The position numbers were made by a program, and so were the translations under genes. The notes beneath the pieces are model-generated. The model had not been told where the DNA came from. It did no database searches and saw only the letters and a list, made by a program, of their open reading frames with translations. 64,000 nt of DNA, taken from assembly GCA_030760725.1 (NCBI GenBank), contig JASWHV010000002.1, forward strand, positions 56,971,900 to 57,035,899, read 5' to 3'. Shown in pieces: positions 22,371-34,362 of this stretch. The stretch comes from Neostapfia colusana (lineage: Eukaryota > Streptophyta > Magnoliopsida > Poales > Poaceae). Every line of letters begins with the position of its first letter. Positions within the stretch are counted from its first letter, which is position 1.

Positions 22371-24112
22371 TGACTTTACAATTTTAGGTGGATGTGCTTT
22401 AGCATGAGCATGGGAATCAAAACCTAAACAAGTTTTATCACTGCAAGATTTAGAAGTATTCAACAGCAAGTTCAGATTCTTATTCCCATTATAAAACCGC
22501 TCTAGTGTCCTATTCTTGTCATCAAGTTTCTTAGACAAGTCTAGGAAGTTTTGACATGAAGTTTTTCTTTTTAGTTTGCAATTGGAACAATACTTAACTT
22601 CATCAGAACATAAAGCATTGTTTAATATAGAAATTTCATTCATGGCATCTTGTAATTTCTTATTAAGATCATCACAAGTAGAACAATGCAAATCAATTGT
22701 AGAACAACAAGCATCTTTCAAGTTTTTATCATTAAGTGCAGCAAGCTCTCTGTTCTTTTCAATCTCTAACTCAAGTTTATCAAGTGTGGAGGTATGTGCA
22801 CTTCTTAGAGAGGACAATTGTTCATATATTAAATCACATGAGGAACAAGAATCATCACTAGAATCAAAGATTTCTAACGATTAATTTCAGATTCTAGTGA
22901 CTCAATTTTAACAGCATTGTCCCTAAGCTTTTTGTCCTTTTTCTTAACAATAACAATGGCACGAGAAATAGCATCACACATTTCTTCTCAAGTAGGACAT
23001 ACCTCTTCATTGTCGCTGTTGTGTTCTGCCTCCTCCATACTTGAACTTGACTTGTCCGCCATGAAGCATAAGTTTGCCAAATCATCTTCATCACTTCTGA
23101 TGTCCACATCGCTCGAGCCAAGTTCTTGAAGTGCGGAGATAAAACTATTTACCAATTAGCGTCCTATAAAATCCTTCTCCTTTTTCTTATCGTTTGCAGA
23201 GGAGTGCTTTGTCCTAGTTTGCTTTTCATCACAGGAAGTAGGACCTGAAAGGTTAGGGCAATCCGTACGAAAATGTCCTGCCTTACCACATTCGAAGCAT
23301 CGTTGAGATCCGGCACTTCCTCTCCTTCTAGTTCTCACATTTTGCAATGCTTTTGAGAACCGAGTAGAGATGAGTGCAAGTTCTTCCTCTGGAAACTCTT
23401 CAATCTGTTCAAGGGTTAGAGAGGACAACAAAGTGTACCACATGATGAAGATTGACTAGAGCTAGGCATGTCACGTTGTGAAACAAATGCAAGAGACTTG
23501 TTGGGGTTCTTACGTGATATTATGTCAATTTCATGAGTTTTTAACTTAGAATATAGCACATCTAATGTAAGTGTACTCATGACAGTAGATTCACGAATAG
23601 ATGTAACTTTCATCTCCCAAATTGACATGTCTAATGCACTTAGTAATTGCCTAGCATTTTCAGCATCTAAAAAATTAACGTTGACACTACGCAAGTTGCT
23701 GAGAATTTTATTGAAGCGAGCAAAGAGGTCATCGATTTAATCACCGGATTGCATCTCGAAGCGCATGTATTCTTTCTTGAACATATCTTGTCTTACCTCC
23801 TTGATCGTGTTGGATCCTTCGTGGTAGTCACAAAGTGCTTTCCACACATCGTATGCAGATCGAAGGTGTGCAACACGCTCGAAGTCACTTTGAATTAATC
23901 CTTCTATGATCAAGTTTCGTGCTTTGTTGTTGTTGTCGACATCTCTCATGTTCGTAGCCATGACTTGATCATTTGGCGGCATGCCATAAGGCTTGTACAC
24001 CTTTTCCCATATTGCGAAGCCTTGCACCTAGATGAAAGCCTCCATTCGTGCCTTCCAAACCCGAAAATCAATGCCACTGAACACACAAGGTTTTGCGGAG
24101 TATTTCTCCATG
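22371..24112 (-). pseudogene. Element S: Ty1/copia gag, broken
   Basis: On the minus strand this begins at 24112 (MEKYSAKPCVFSGIDF) and continues with a copia-type gag: GFAIWEKVYKPYGMPPND, a DVWKALCDYHEGS motif, a CCHC knuckle (CFECGKAGHFRTDC, about 23275-23315) and a coiled-coil, lysine-rich stretch further downstream (22400-22820). Several stops and shifts break it (for example at 24028, 23735 and 23150), so there is no complete product. It is cut at 22371 by the LTR of B, and protease, integrase and RT must lie beyond the left window edge if they survive. SIRE/Maximus-like by layout; confident only to superfamily. Confidence 0.8.
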
Positions 24113-24157
24113 ATGATTAGTCAAAACACGTGAAAATCACAAAGATTAGAGCACCGT

Positions 24158-24170
24158 GGCTCTGATCCCA
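24158..24170 (-). other. Primer binding site of element S
   Basis: The minus strand reads TGGGATCAGAGCC just after the LTR end, one base off the common TGGTATCAGAGCC initiator-tRNA site. It fixes the LTR boundary at 24173. Confidence 0.7.
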
Positions 24171-24172
24171 AT

Positions 24173-25811
24173 TGTAGGATCAAAGAGCACGTGAAAAGCT
24201 ACCAGAGGGGGGTGAATGGTAGATTTAAACTTTTTAGCGGAAGCAATAAAAACCCCCTTGGCAGAAAATGATATGTTAAAGAAACAAGGTATGCGACTGA
24301 TATAAAGGTGTTCAACTGTGACAAAAGTGGTATATTTTATAGAGAATCAAGTCACAAAGACACAACAAAAAGAATCACGGAAATCCGTCAAGAAAAACTC
24401 AAGTTACGATCGAAAGATCACACGAGGGTCAATCTGTTGTACTCGAGTAAAAACCAGATCTGCAACACTGCAAAGAAACTCGTGTAGATCAGAAACTACA
24501 AATCCAAGGACCGTGAAATTTTCACAGATGTTAGATAATCAAGTTTTAAAGACAACCCAAAAGGAATCACGTCAATTGGATTGTAAAACTCGATTTATGA
24601 TCAAAACACCGAAGCACTGTCGTGCTGTCTAGAAACTCTATGAGAAAGACTTGACAAAAACAAGTCGGACGAGCAAGGCACAAAAGCTCCTCTGAATTAC
24701 GAATTTTATTGATCAAAACATAAGAGGAACAGCCCAAGGTCGTCTTACCACGAGCTCTAGCCTCCCTTGCTTATATAACCAGCCCGGAGGCCAACCCAAT
24801 TCAAACTAGGACTCTAATCCTACTCAGTTTCTGAATCGAAACTTTCCATAACTGCTCAAGATTCTTCTATACGCAGATAGAAGAAATCTTAAGACTTCCA
24901 AACACCTTAGGAACGTATCCCACATTCCTAAAACAACTCAACTTCATGTCCCACAAGAAATCCTATCATAACCAACTCAAATCTTTCCATATTTGAGCCA
25001 TAACCGACTCAGCCGCAGCTTGAGTCCACAATCTAGCCGGTTGGACCTTTCCTACCAATTATTTACGTCCACATCTCTTCATCACGTCTTGGAACCATAT
25101 TGCCACGTCCATGCACTCCTTGCACATGTGCAAACACCTTCCAATGACGTCCACGATACCTTCATATGCATTGTTCTTGATCGAAACATGATGCGCGACC
25201 TCCCGATCAACTCAACCACAGTTCCTCCCGAATTTGGTTGTTGAACCTCATCTTCTCCCTAAGAATAGTTCAATAAATCCCGTCACCAGCCATATCTTGA
25301 ACTCAAGCAACACCTGCATGAATAAGCAACCAATACTTTCGAGCACAAGTCCGCGACTTGACTCACGTTAGTTCCGAAAACCACAACACCTTATGTGAAC
25401 ACCTCACATAAGCATGTTGCAAACCATAGCAAAATGTTAACCACCATAAACAACCATAACACTTCAAAAACTTAGTAAAAGAATACTAAGCAAACTTTCC
25501 ATAGATGTAAAGAAAATTCGAAACATTTGCATGGTAAAAACAAAACCATTGCGATTTAGCTCCGGACCTTGTCAGAGCTAACCGGACCTTGAGCCGGAGC
25601 TTACCAAAGCTAGCAGAACCTAGCACTGGAACTTACCAAAGCTAGTCGGACCTACCGCCGGAGCTAACCAAACGCATGTCGGACCTAGCCATAGCAAGTC
25701 GGACCTGACGTCGGATCGTGTCGTAGCTCGGACCTAGAGACGGACCTTGACAAAAAGAATGTTTTGGCAGAATTCAAAACTTTTATCATCATAGCCAATG
25801 TATTCAGCACA
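24173..25811 (-). repeat. 5' LTR of copia element S
   Basis: The plus strand begins TGTAGGATCAAAGAGCACG. The outer end, near 25809-25813, is less certain. The segment 25560-25745 carries a series of degenerate GGACCT/CCGGAGCT units (about 12 in 190 bp). The same kind of array with the core GGACTAGTCCGG is seen at 63200-64000. The outer end joins the antisense ORF of element T. The ORF at 24993-25244 shows no domain. Confidence 0.7.
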
Positions 25812-25813
25812 CA

Positions 25814-26255
25814 AAGGTCTCACAGCGACGCAGTAGCCCTGGCAGCGGCACGTCGTGAGCTTCAGAATCTTCGGGCCTCGCGCACGACGGAGGTCCAGCA
25901 ACTCTTGGACCTCCTGGGCCGTGCTGAGTCAGCACTGGTGCCCTTTGGCTTCAGCCCGGTGCGTGTCGGCGAGCCTTCGCAGAAGATGAGCCAAGTGCTC
26001 CCTGCACTTGACTCTGCAGGCTCAAATATGGCAGCGTTGGAAGACGTTGTCGTCGACTTGCTGGAGATGGAGGGAAAAGCCTGGCTAAGGAGGTGGCGAC
26101 ACATGTGTTGACCTGCTTCCGAAGCTGGGACCCCAGTGTTTCCTGGAGCCAGTCATCCAAGGCCCCGTCACTGCAAGGGAGGTGGCAGCCTGGTCTGTGG
26201 TCGAAGACCTAGGAGCTCTCGTTGCCTGGCGGTTTAGGCGTAACATGGGCGAGTC
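25814..26255 (+). pseudogene. Element T antisense ORF, C-terminal remnant
   Basis: On the plus strand, opposite to T's pol, this encodes a helical segment (ALAAARRELQNLRASRTTEV), a stretch with GFSPVRVGEPSQ and LDSAGSNMAALEDVVVDLLE, then after a shift VLTCFRSWDPSVS, and finally VAWRFRRNMGES with a stop near 26255. Tat-lineage elements of grasses (Grande, RIRE2-like) commonly carry such an antisense ORF between pol and the 3' LTR. Its product is annotated in databases as putative gypsy-type transposon protein, function unknown. Here the N-terminal part is cut off by element S, and at least two frameshifts are present. Confidence 0.6.
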
Positions 26256-27275
26256 CTAGGCGGGCCCCGGCTTTTGTATCTTATCTTTTGCGTCTTGTTT
26301 TGTATTCCTGTTCTGGTGAACGGAAGACATTTTTTGGCCTCTCGTCCTTCGGGCAGGGTCCGGAAGGCAGAACCACTTTTGGCTTCCGCGAGGCTTCCTG
26401 GTCCTTGATGCCGCAAGAACCGGGAGCTCTCTGATTTGCCAAAGTGGTTGATCTTCCTTGTTGCTTACTGTATATGTGTACCCTCTTCCTTCTTGCATGT
26501 CGCAGGGGTCCTGGCATCTTGCTTGGCTTTACCAGTCGTGATGGCCCCCTCGCAGGTGTGCCCAAGTGATTGGGGACACCTGCCAAAAAGCACAAGAAAC
26601 CAGTTTTGGACCCTTCAGGAGACTCCGGACTTGGGGGGTCCGCGAGTGCCCCCCTAGGGAAGCTGAGGTTCCAACCTCACGGATTGGAGTCCTGTGTCGT
26701 GCAGTTGTATTTTCTCTGCTCGATGGCCTTATTATGGATTATGGTCCTCAGCTTGAGCTACGCAACCTTGTCAATTTGGTGCAGAAGTGCCCGGACCCTG
26801 GTTATTATCCTTCCTGAGATGGTGTTCCGTCCGGACCCCCAGCACTTGGGTGCTGCACTGAAGGGGCAGAGTGTGCGCGCTTAGGGCGCAGGACAAGCTA
26901 AGCAGGTTACACACCCTAGGCCCCCCGTTGGCCAGGCCCTCTGGAGAGGAGAGACGCCGTGTCGGCACCACCGAACCCGACCAGGAAGGTAACCAAGGGG
27001 GTCCGGAGACAATCACAGGTGCTTCCGACGTTTCCGCCGTGTAGCACAACTTTTGCCAAGGGCGAGACAGAGAAACACAACTATGTACACGTCGAGGGGT
27101 ATGGAAAAATATACACAAGCTTGAAAGGAAGGCTATAATTTCTTTTATAATGGTGGTACATACGAGGAGTCAGGCTGTACAGGAGTCTGAATGACTTACT
27201 CCGGAATGGCAGGGGTAGCTGGGTCCCCCGGAGTTTGGCTGATCATAGTACAGGGGAAAACCTCCTTACCCTAAG
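26256..27275. other. Element T noncoding stretch between antisense ORF and pol end
   Basis: About 1 kb of mixed sequence lies between two convergent reading frames. Short ORFs occur in all frames and none shows a domain. By position it holds the 3' ends of both the antisense transcript and the pol transcript. Confidence 0.5.
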
Positions 27276-28235
27276 CTACGGGTAGAACTTGCGGAGGTGC
27301 TCGATGTTCCAAGGATTTGGAATTGGGTCTCCATCCTCCATCGCCAGGCGGACGCATCCTAGTCGGCATACTTGTGTCACCTTGAAGGGACCTTCCCAAT
27401 GGGGAGAAAGCTTGTTGGACCCCTCCCGGGTAAGTATTCGTCGGAGCACGAGGTCATCAACCTGCAGCTCTCTGCTCCGCATGGACCGCTGGTGGTAGCG
27501 CCGGAGTGCCTGGTGGTATCGTGCGTTCTGGATTGCAGCCTGCCATCTGTGCTCGTCGACGAGCTCGAGATCTTCACGCCGGGCCTGGTCCTGTGTGGCT
27601 TTGTCATATGCCTTGACACGAGGGGAGCCCAAGGTAATCTCTGGAGGGAGGACAGCCTCAGCTCCGTAGAACAAGAAGAAAGGAGTCTCCCCTGTGGCTC
27701 GGCTGGGTGATGTCCGGCTGGCCCATAGTTCGGACGGAAGTTCGTCAATTCAGTTGGTGCCATGCTTTTCCAGGCCAGCATAAGTACGCGTCCTGAGGCC
27801 CCTGAGTATCTCAGCATTGGCTCTCTCAACCTGTTCGTTGCTCTCTGGGTGAGCAACGGAAGCATAGCAGACCTGGATACCAAGGTCCTCACAGTATTCT
27901 TGGAATGTTGCACTGGTGAACTGGGTCCCGTTGTCAGTGATAATCCTGTGCGGGACCCTGAACCTTGATGAATTTTACTGCGGACTGCTTGTTGATGGTG
28001 ACTACAGGGGTTGCTTCCGGCCACTTGGTGAACTTGTCTACGGCGACATAGAGGTACCGGTACCCTCCAACGGCCATGGGGAATGGCCTCAGGATGTCCA
28101 GCCCCCATACTGCAAATGGCCTCAGGATCTGCTTGGCATGGAACTGACACGCCTTGCATCTCTTGACCAGCTCGACGGCATCCAGGAAAGCTGTCGACCA
28201 GCGGAAGGCTTTACCGACCAGCGTGCGGGACAAAG
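27276..28235 (-). pseudogene. Element T integrase, broken
   Basis: The minus strand encodes a Tat-type integrase: zinc-region remnant (VKRCKACQFHAKQ), core with FAVWGLDILRPFPMAVGG and YVAVDKFTKWPEA, a second catalytic region (IITDNGTQFTS in another frame, about 27930), and the C-terminal part 27276-27674 (FYGAEAVLPPEI, LSPHWEGPFKVTQV, WNIEHLRKFYP then stop). At least two frameshifts (about 27960 and 27700) and a missing segment between the zinc region and the core make it non-functional. The upstream part is separated by element E1. Confidence 0.85.
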
Positions 28236-28690
28236 CGTGGTATGTAGAACATCAAAAACGTCGACTCCAAGGGAATTTCGATATGGGGACAGATCCATTG
28301 GAAAGTTTATCCTCTCAGCTTTCCCTGCATATGTAGAACGTCAAAAACGGAGTCCGTATGCCTCCTGTGCATCCATTTTAAGGTGGACTGCTCCTAGGCC
28401 CGAGTTGGGCTCGAGTTTGAGTTGGGCTCGGTCTCTAACTTCTTGTTGGCGTATTTTCTGGTCCTCCACGCCTCCAAACCCCTCTCCATGTATCTCCATG
28501 TCCTCCCCATGGTTCCTAATCATAATTAATCCATTAGTTAGCAACATACTCTCAAAATTCACATATAAAGAACTGTTCAGGAACGAGCTCACCTCTAAAT
28601 TCAATTGTCGTGCTCGAGCTCTAGTAATTGGACCTTGCATGTCTACTATGTGAGTGTTGTGTATATATGCAGGTGTGATGTCCAACATCA
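28236..28690 (-). repeat. Truncated 3' LTR of element E1
   Basis: It corresponds to 34845-35281 of the 5' LTR. The outer border near 28236-28240 joins T integrase directly. A phrase close to ATGTAGAACATCAAAAACG occurs twice (about 28243 and 28330), against once in the other LTR. The coding frame of E1 continues into this LTR. Confidence 0.75.
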
Positions 28691-31600
28691 TCCTCCCCCT
28701 CTTGCATTGGAGTCGTCCTCGGCTCAAGCTCATCTTCTTCTCCCAAGTATGGTTTCAAATCTGAAATGTTAAATGTGGGACTAACCCCAAACTCGGGAGG
28801 CAACTCAAGTTTATATGCATTGTCATTTATCTTCTCAAGAACCTTAAAAGGTCCAGCAGCACGTGGCATGAGTTTGGACTTTCTCAAATCCAGGAACCTA
28901 TCTTTTCTCAAATGAACCCACACCAAATCACCGGGTTCCAATTTTACCTCCTTCCTACCTTTACTAGCAGCAATGCGATACTTTTCATTCATTTTTTCAA
29001 TTTGTAACTTAGTAGTTTCATGCAACTTAAGAATAAATTCAGAACGTCGTGTAGCATCTAAGTTCACAATTTCAGTATGTGGTAAAGGTAGCAAATCAAT
29101 TGGAGCACGAGGATTGAAACCATAGACTACCATAAACGGACTTAACTTGGTTGTGGAGTGAATAGACCTGTTATAAGCAAACTCAATATGTTGCAAACAC
29201 TCCTCCCACAATCTCAAATTGTCTTTCAAAATAGCCCACAACATAGTAGATAAGGTACGATTAACTACCTCCGTTTGCCCATCAGTTTGTGGATGACAAG
29301 TAGTAGAAAACAGCAACTTTGTTCCCAATTTATACCATAAAGTTCCAAAAGTGACTCAAAAACTTAGCATCCCTATCAGAAACAATAGTATTGGGAACAC
29401 CATGCAAATGCACAACCTCATTAAAGAACAAATCAGCAACATGTGAAGCATTATCGGTCTTGTGGCAGGGTATAAAATGAGCCATTTTAGAGAAATGATC
29501 AACAACCACAAAGACACTATCCCTCGCCCTCTTTGTTCTAGGCAATCCTAAAACAAAGTCAATAGAAATATCCTCCCAAGGTGCACTAGGAACCGGAAGA
29601 GGCATATAAAGACCATGTGGGTTAAGCCGAGACTTAGCTTTGTTGCATGTCGTGCAACGTGAAACGTAGCGCTCCACATCACGCCTCATTCGTGGCCAAA
29701 AGAAGTGAGCGGCCAACACATCCTCTGTCTTTTTAACACCAAAATGTCCCATAAAACCACCTCCATGCGCTTCTTGCAACAACAAAAGACGAACGGAGCT
29801 AGCTGGAACACACAACTTGTTAGCACGGTAGAGAAGGCCTTCACGTAGCAGGAATTTTTGCCACGTTCTTCCCTCTCTACAATTTCCAAAGGCATCTTTG
29901 AAGTGCAAATCAGTAGCATATAACCTCTTTATGGTTTCCAAACCAATGATTTTATGAGAAAGTTGGGATAGTATGGTATAACGTCTAGATAAAGCATCGA
30001 ATGTTTAATGATGTAAGGAAATGATTCTATGAACTCAATCCATTTAGCATGACATTTGTTCAGATTAGCTTGTCCTTTAAGATACTTCAAAGACTCATGA
30101 TCTGAATGTATGACAAATTCTTTAGACCATAAGTAATGTTGCCAAGTTTGCAAGACACACACTAAAGCATAAAGTTCTTTGTCATATGTAGAATAATTCA
30201 GCGAAGGCCCATGCAATTTTTCACTAAAGAAGGCAACAGGTTTACCTCCTTAAATTAGCACTCCTCCAATGCCAATGCCGCTCGCGTCACATTCAAGCTT
30301 GAAGGTCTTCTCAAAATCAGGAAGTTGCAGCAATGGTGCTTGTGTGAGCTTCGACTTGAGAACATCAAAAGCTTGTTGTTTTGCTGGTCCCCATCGAAAC
30401 GGCACTCCATGCTTTGTCAACTCGTGGAGAGGTGCCGCAATGGTGCTGAAATCCCGCACAAAACGCCGGTAGAAACCTGCGAGACCAAGAAAACTCCAAA
30501 CCTGTGTCACCATAGTCGGAAGTGGCCAGCTCGTGATGGCAACAATCTTTGCCTCGTCCACCTCAATGCCCTGCAAAGTAACAACATAACCAAGAAAAGA
30601 CACACGATCGTTGCAAAAGGTGCACTTCTCAAGGTTACCATATAAACGTGCATCGCGCAAGACATTAAAAACAGCACACAAATGTTCAAGATGCTCATCA
30701 TATGACTTGCTGTAAATAAGGATATCATCAAAGTAAACCACCACAAATTTACCAATGAAAGCACGTAAAACCTCATTCATCAACCTCATGAAAGTGCTGG
30801 GCGCATTAGTTAAACCAAATGGCATGACTAACCATTCATAAAGTCTGAATTTAGTTTTAAAAGCAGTTTTCCATTCATCACCTAAAGCCATACGAATCTA
30901 ATGATACCCACTACGCAAATTAATCTTGGAGAAAATAACAGAACCACTCAAATCATCAAGCATGTCATCCAATCTAGGAATAGGATAGCGATAACGAATG
31001 GTAATGTTATTGATGGCTCTACAATCAACACACATGCACCAAGTGCCATCTTTTTTTGGAACCAAAAGAACAGAAACAGAACAAGGACTAAGACTCTCAC
31101 GAATGTACCCGCGGTCCAGAAGATCTTGGACTTGTCGCTGAATTTCTTTAGTCTCGTCGGGGTTGGTCCTGTAGGTAGCACGGTTTGGCAAGCTTGCCCC
31201 TAGAACCAAATCAATCTTGTGCTCAATGCCTCGCACAGGTGGTAATCCGGAGGGTATCTCTGATGGAAAAACATCCATATATTCCTGCAAAAGGTTAGCA
31301 ACAGCAGGTGGTAAGACAATGGATGTATCCTCAATGGAATATAAAGCATGTTTGCACACTAAAGCATAGCAAGTTCCATTAGAGGCACATAAATCATCAA
31401 GATCAGATTTATTTGCAAGGAAAATAGGATTTTTCAACTTAATAGATTGCTGAATTTCAGAATTGAAAACACCCTTTTGCTTAGCATTATTCTTTTTCTC
31501 CTGCTCAAATTGTACAATTTCAGTGGGACTCATAGGAATAAACACAATTTTCTTGCCCTTATGCATGAAAGTATACTTATTAGATCGACCATGGTGAATA

Positions 31601-33279
31601 ACATCAATATCAAACTCCCAAGGACGTCCCAACAAAAGAGAACAAGCATCCATAGGTACCACATCAAGATCAGCAAAATCATGATAAGAACCAATGGAAA
31701 AATGTATCCTTGCTGTTTGTGTTGCCTTAACCTTACCATTGTTGTTAAACCATTGAATGTGATAAGGGTGTGGATGCTCCCGTGTGGTCGAGCCAAGCTT
31801 CTTGACCACCTCAACATTCACCAAATTGTTGCAGCTACCACCATCAATGATGGTATGTACACGGCAGTCCTTGACGACGAGAAACATGTTGAAAAGGTTG
31901 TGACGTTGGCGGTTGTCATCCTCTCGAACCGTGGCACTCAAAGCTCGCTGCACAATCAAAGTCCTATAGTTGTTTGTCACAGATGTACAAAGAACCTCCT
32001 CAGCACCATCATCCGAACCTGAAATGTTAGTTGCAATGATATTTTCATCTTCAATATCAGAAGCACTAATATACCCACCATCAGCAGTGGCAATGATCGC
32101 CCGTTTGCTGGGGCAATCTCGTTGCATATGGCCAAGTCCCTGGCGGCGGTGGCACTTGATGTCGGAGCTGCGACTTGTCGAAGTGTTGGGTGCAGCCGCC
32201 TTTGCTGCAACACCTGGAGGCATCTGGGACTTGCTGTTATCTTGTCCCCGTGATGTAGAAGGTGCTATGCTACTGCGTACAACACCCGTGGAGAGTGGTG
32301 TAGAAGCACGTACGCTCGAGGAGGGCGCTGCTTTGGATAGCACCGGAAATTGTCGTGGCGTGAAAGTGTTGTTCCGCCGCTGCTGTTGGCGACCCTGCAC
32401 TTCTTTTTCTGCTAACATAGCAAGTTGAAATAAACGTTGAATAGAATGATATTCCTTGTAGTCAACTATGTCCTGGATCTCACGCCGCAAGCCCCCATAA
32501 AACCTAACAATTTGGTCTTCCTGATCCTCAACTACCCCACAACGAAGCATACCTTTCTGCAACTCTTGGTAGTACTCTTGGACAGTCATGTCACCCTGAT
32601 CAAAGCGTTGCAATTTCTTAAGAAGATCACGTCTATATGAAGGAGGAACAAACCTAGCGTGCATCTCTTCTTTTAACGCAGCCCATGTCTGTGGTGCATT
32701 ACGTGTATTGACAAGTTCATTCCACCAAATTATAGCAAAATCTTTAAACTCACTAGTGGCTTGTCTAACTCTATGTCGCTCAGGAACAAGACGAGAGCTA
32801 AATTTTTGTTCTACCGTCATCTCCCAATCCAAATAAGTCTCAGAATCATAAGATCCATAAAATGTTGGAATAGAAAACTTAATCTTAGCATAAGGATCAT
32901 TATCTTGTTCAGAAGCATGAGGACGAGGTCTACCTCCCATACCTTGACGATTTCTTCGAGGGCAACGACGCTGCTGTGCATCAACCTCATCGTTATTGAA
33001 GTCATCCTATGTGTCGTAGTGAGCATGTGCATCACCATCAAGGATGATAGAGGGTGTAGCTTGTTGGGGAAGACGAGTCTCCATCTCGTCCAACCGTGTG
33101 GTCAGACCAGCAACACTTGTATGGAGCCTCTGAAAGGTGGTTGTTGTAGTGGTCTGGTAATTGTTGAAAGCTTCAGTCATTGCCCACATCATGTCCTTTA
33201 GTTCCATATGGGACACACACTCATCATCATCCGGAGGTGTAGAACCAGAGGTCTTATCCATAGGCTTCTTTCCTGTCAT
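28341..33279 (-). pseudogene. Element E1 gag-pol, broken
   Basis: It starts at 33279 (MTGKKPMDKTSG). Gag: DPYAKIKFSIPTFYGSYDSE, capsid-like FKDFAIIWWNELVN, knuckle CHRRQGLGHMQRDC with the first Cys missing. Protease IIDGGSCNNLV (about 31850). RT from about 31190 with YFDD (about 30735). RNase H. Integrase CTTCNKAKSRLNPHG and SIDFVLGLPRTKR (about 29570). C-terminal module SKLMPRAAGPFKVLEKI. CR-type tail GPITRARARQLNLEVSSF inside the 3' LTR, stopping at 28341. Damage: in-frame stops at 33007, 30898 and 30250; frameshifts near 30000, 29330 and 28700. The tail extending into the LTR is a mark of CRM elements, which often lie in grass centromeres. Confidence 0.88.
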
Positions 33280-34350
33280 TGTTAGTACAAAATATAAATG
33301 AAGACAAAAAGATCGTGAAGAACCCTATTACTACGCTCTCCGAAGTGGGTGGAAAATCGATCAGTAAGATGCGTCTTACCCCGCTCTTACAAGTTTCTTA
33401 CCAGCACTGCAGGTGGCCAACGGTGACCGGTGTGAAGCAAGCAGAGAGTGGGTGTGATTGCAAAGGTTACCTGTTCTGCTCGAGAGAAGATGGAGCTTGG
33501 AAGGCTCAAATGCAGTATATGTATGTGGCACACAAGTTAGTAACAGATAGCAATGCTGAATAAGTGTCCAAAGAATTTCACCTAGTTGCTGGCCTAAGAA
33601 TGTATTAGAACAGTTGTGGCAACAGGTAAGGACAAGGATGAATGATGATGAACAACAAGGATAATATCAGCAAGTATCCAGCACTCGCACAGAAATAGCA
33701 CACCCCTTAGCCTCCTGTTTTTGTCTTGAAGCACTAGTAGAAATCAAAATTTTTTTTCTCTTTTTTTGATATTTTTTTTCTCAACCAGGGGCACAAGAAT
33801 AGAAACAACACCAAGTATTAGCTCAAACCGATGAAAGATGAGATCGGCACAAATTCAGGAGCGATTGGAAAAACTGGTGCTGAAACTTCGGAGTTGAAAC
33901 GAGGGCCTTCTTAATTTTTTTTATTTTTTTTGAAAATGCCGTATGTGGACTTTTTCGAGACCTTCCTAGGAAAAAAATGCGCCTCAATCGGAGTTACGAG
34001 CGAAAAGTTATGCCCGTTTTAAGGAGGATACCCCGGAATCAGGTTTTGGTGGTGGTGAAAACTGCAATAGAAACGAATCGGTGGATGGAATTTTTTTGTA
34101 GATTGGTTTTTTGTAGATGGCAGCGGATGGGAGAAACAAAACTGAACCAAAACAAATATAAACCAGCAATCAGATTCAACCTAGGAAACAAACTCAGAAC
34201 TACGGACTCCGAAACTAAATTGTGCAAAATGTTGAGCAGGGGTTGTAGGTCAGGGAAACTAAATTTTTTTTGTGGCTTTTTGTGGACGATAGGAATGAAA
34301 CAAAATAAATCTAAAGGGCACACAAGTATACCTCACGGTGAACCTGGAAA
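33280..34350 (-). other. Leader of element E1
   Basis: Noncoding between primer binding site and gag. It contains T/A-rich runs (33745-33780, 33912-33935) and a stretch (about 33930-34330) homologous to the leader of E2. No supported gene. Confidence 0.6.
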
Positions 34351-34360
34351 TCTGATACCA
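34351..34360 (-). other. Primer binding site of element E1
   Basis: The minus strand reads TGGTATCAGA followed by TTTCCAGG, matching an initiator-tRNA type site over its first ten bases. E2 has the same form at 51846. Confidence 0.75.
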
Positions 34361-34362
34361 AT

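Noticed and set aside
25560..25745. CRISPR-like spaced repeats
   Set aside because: Units are short, degenerate and irregularly spaced, lie inside a copia LTR of a plant nuclear sequence, and have no cas genes nearby.
26220..27120. Several ORFs of 60-115 codons on both strands
   Set aside because: They overlap each other, show no domain, and lie in the noncoding interval of element T.
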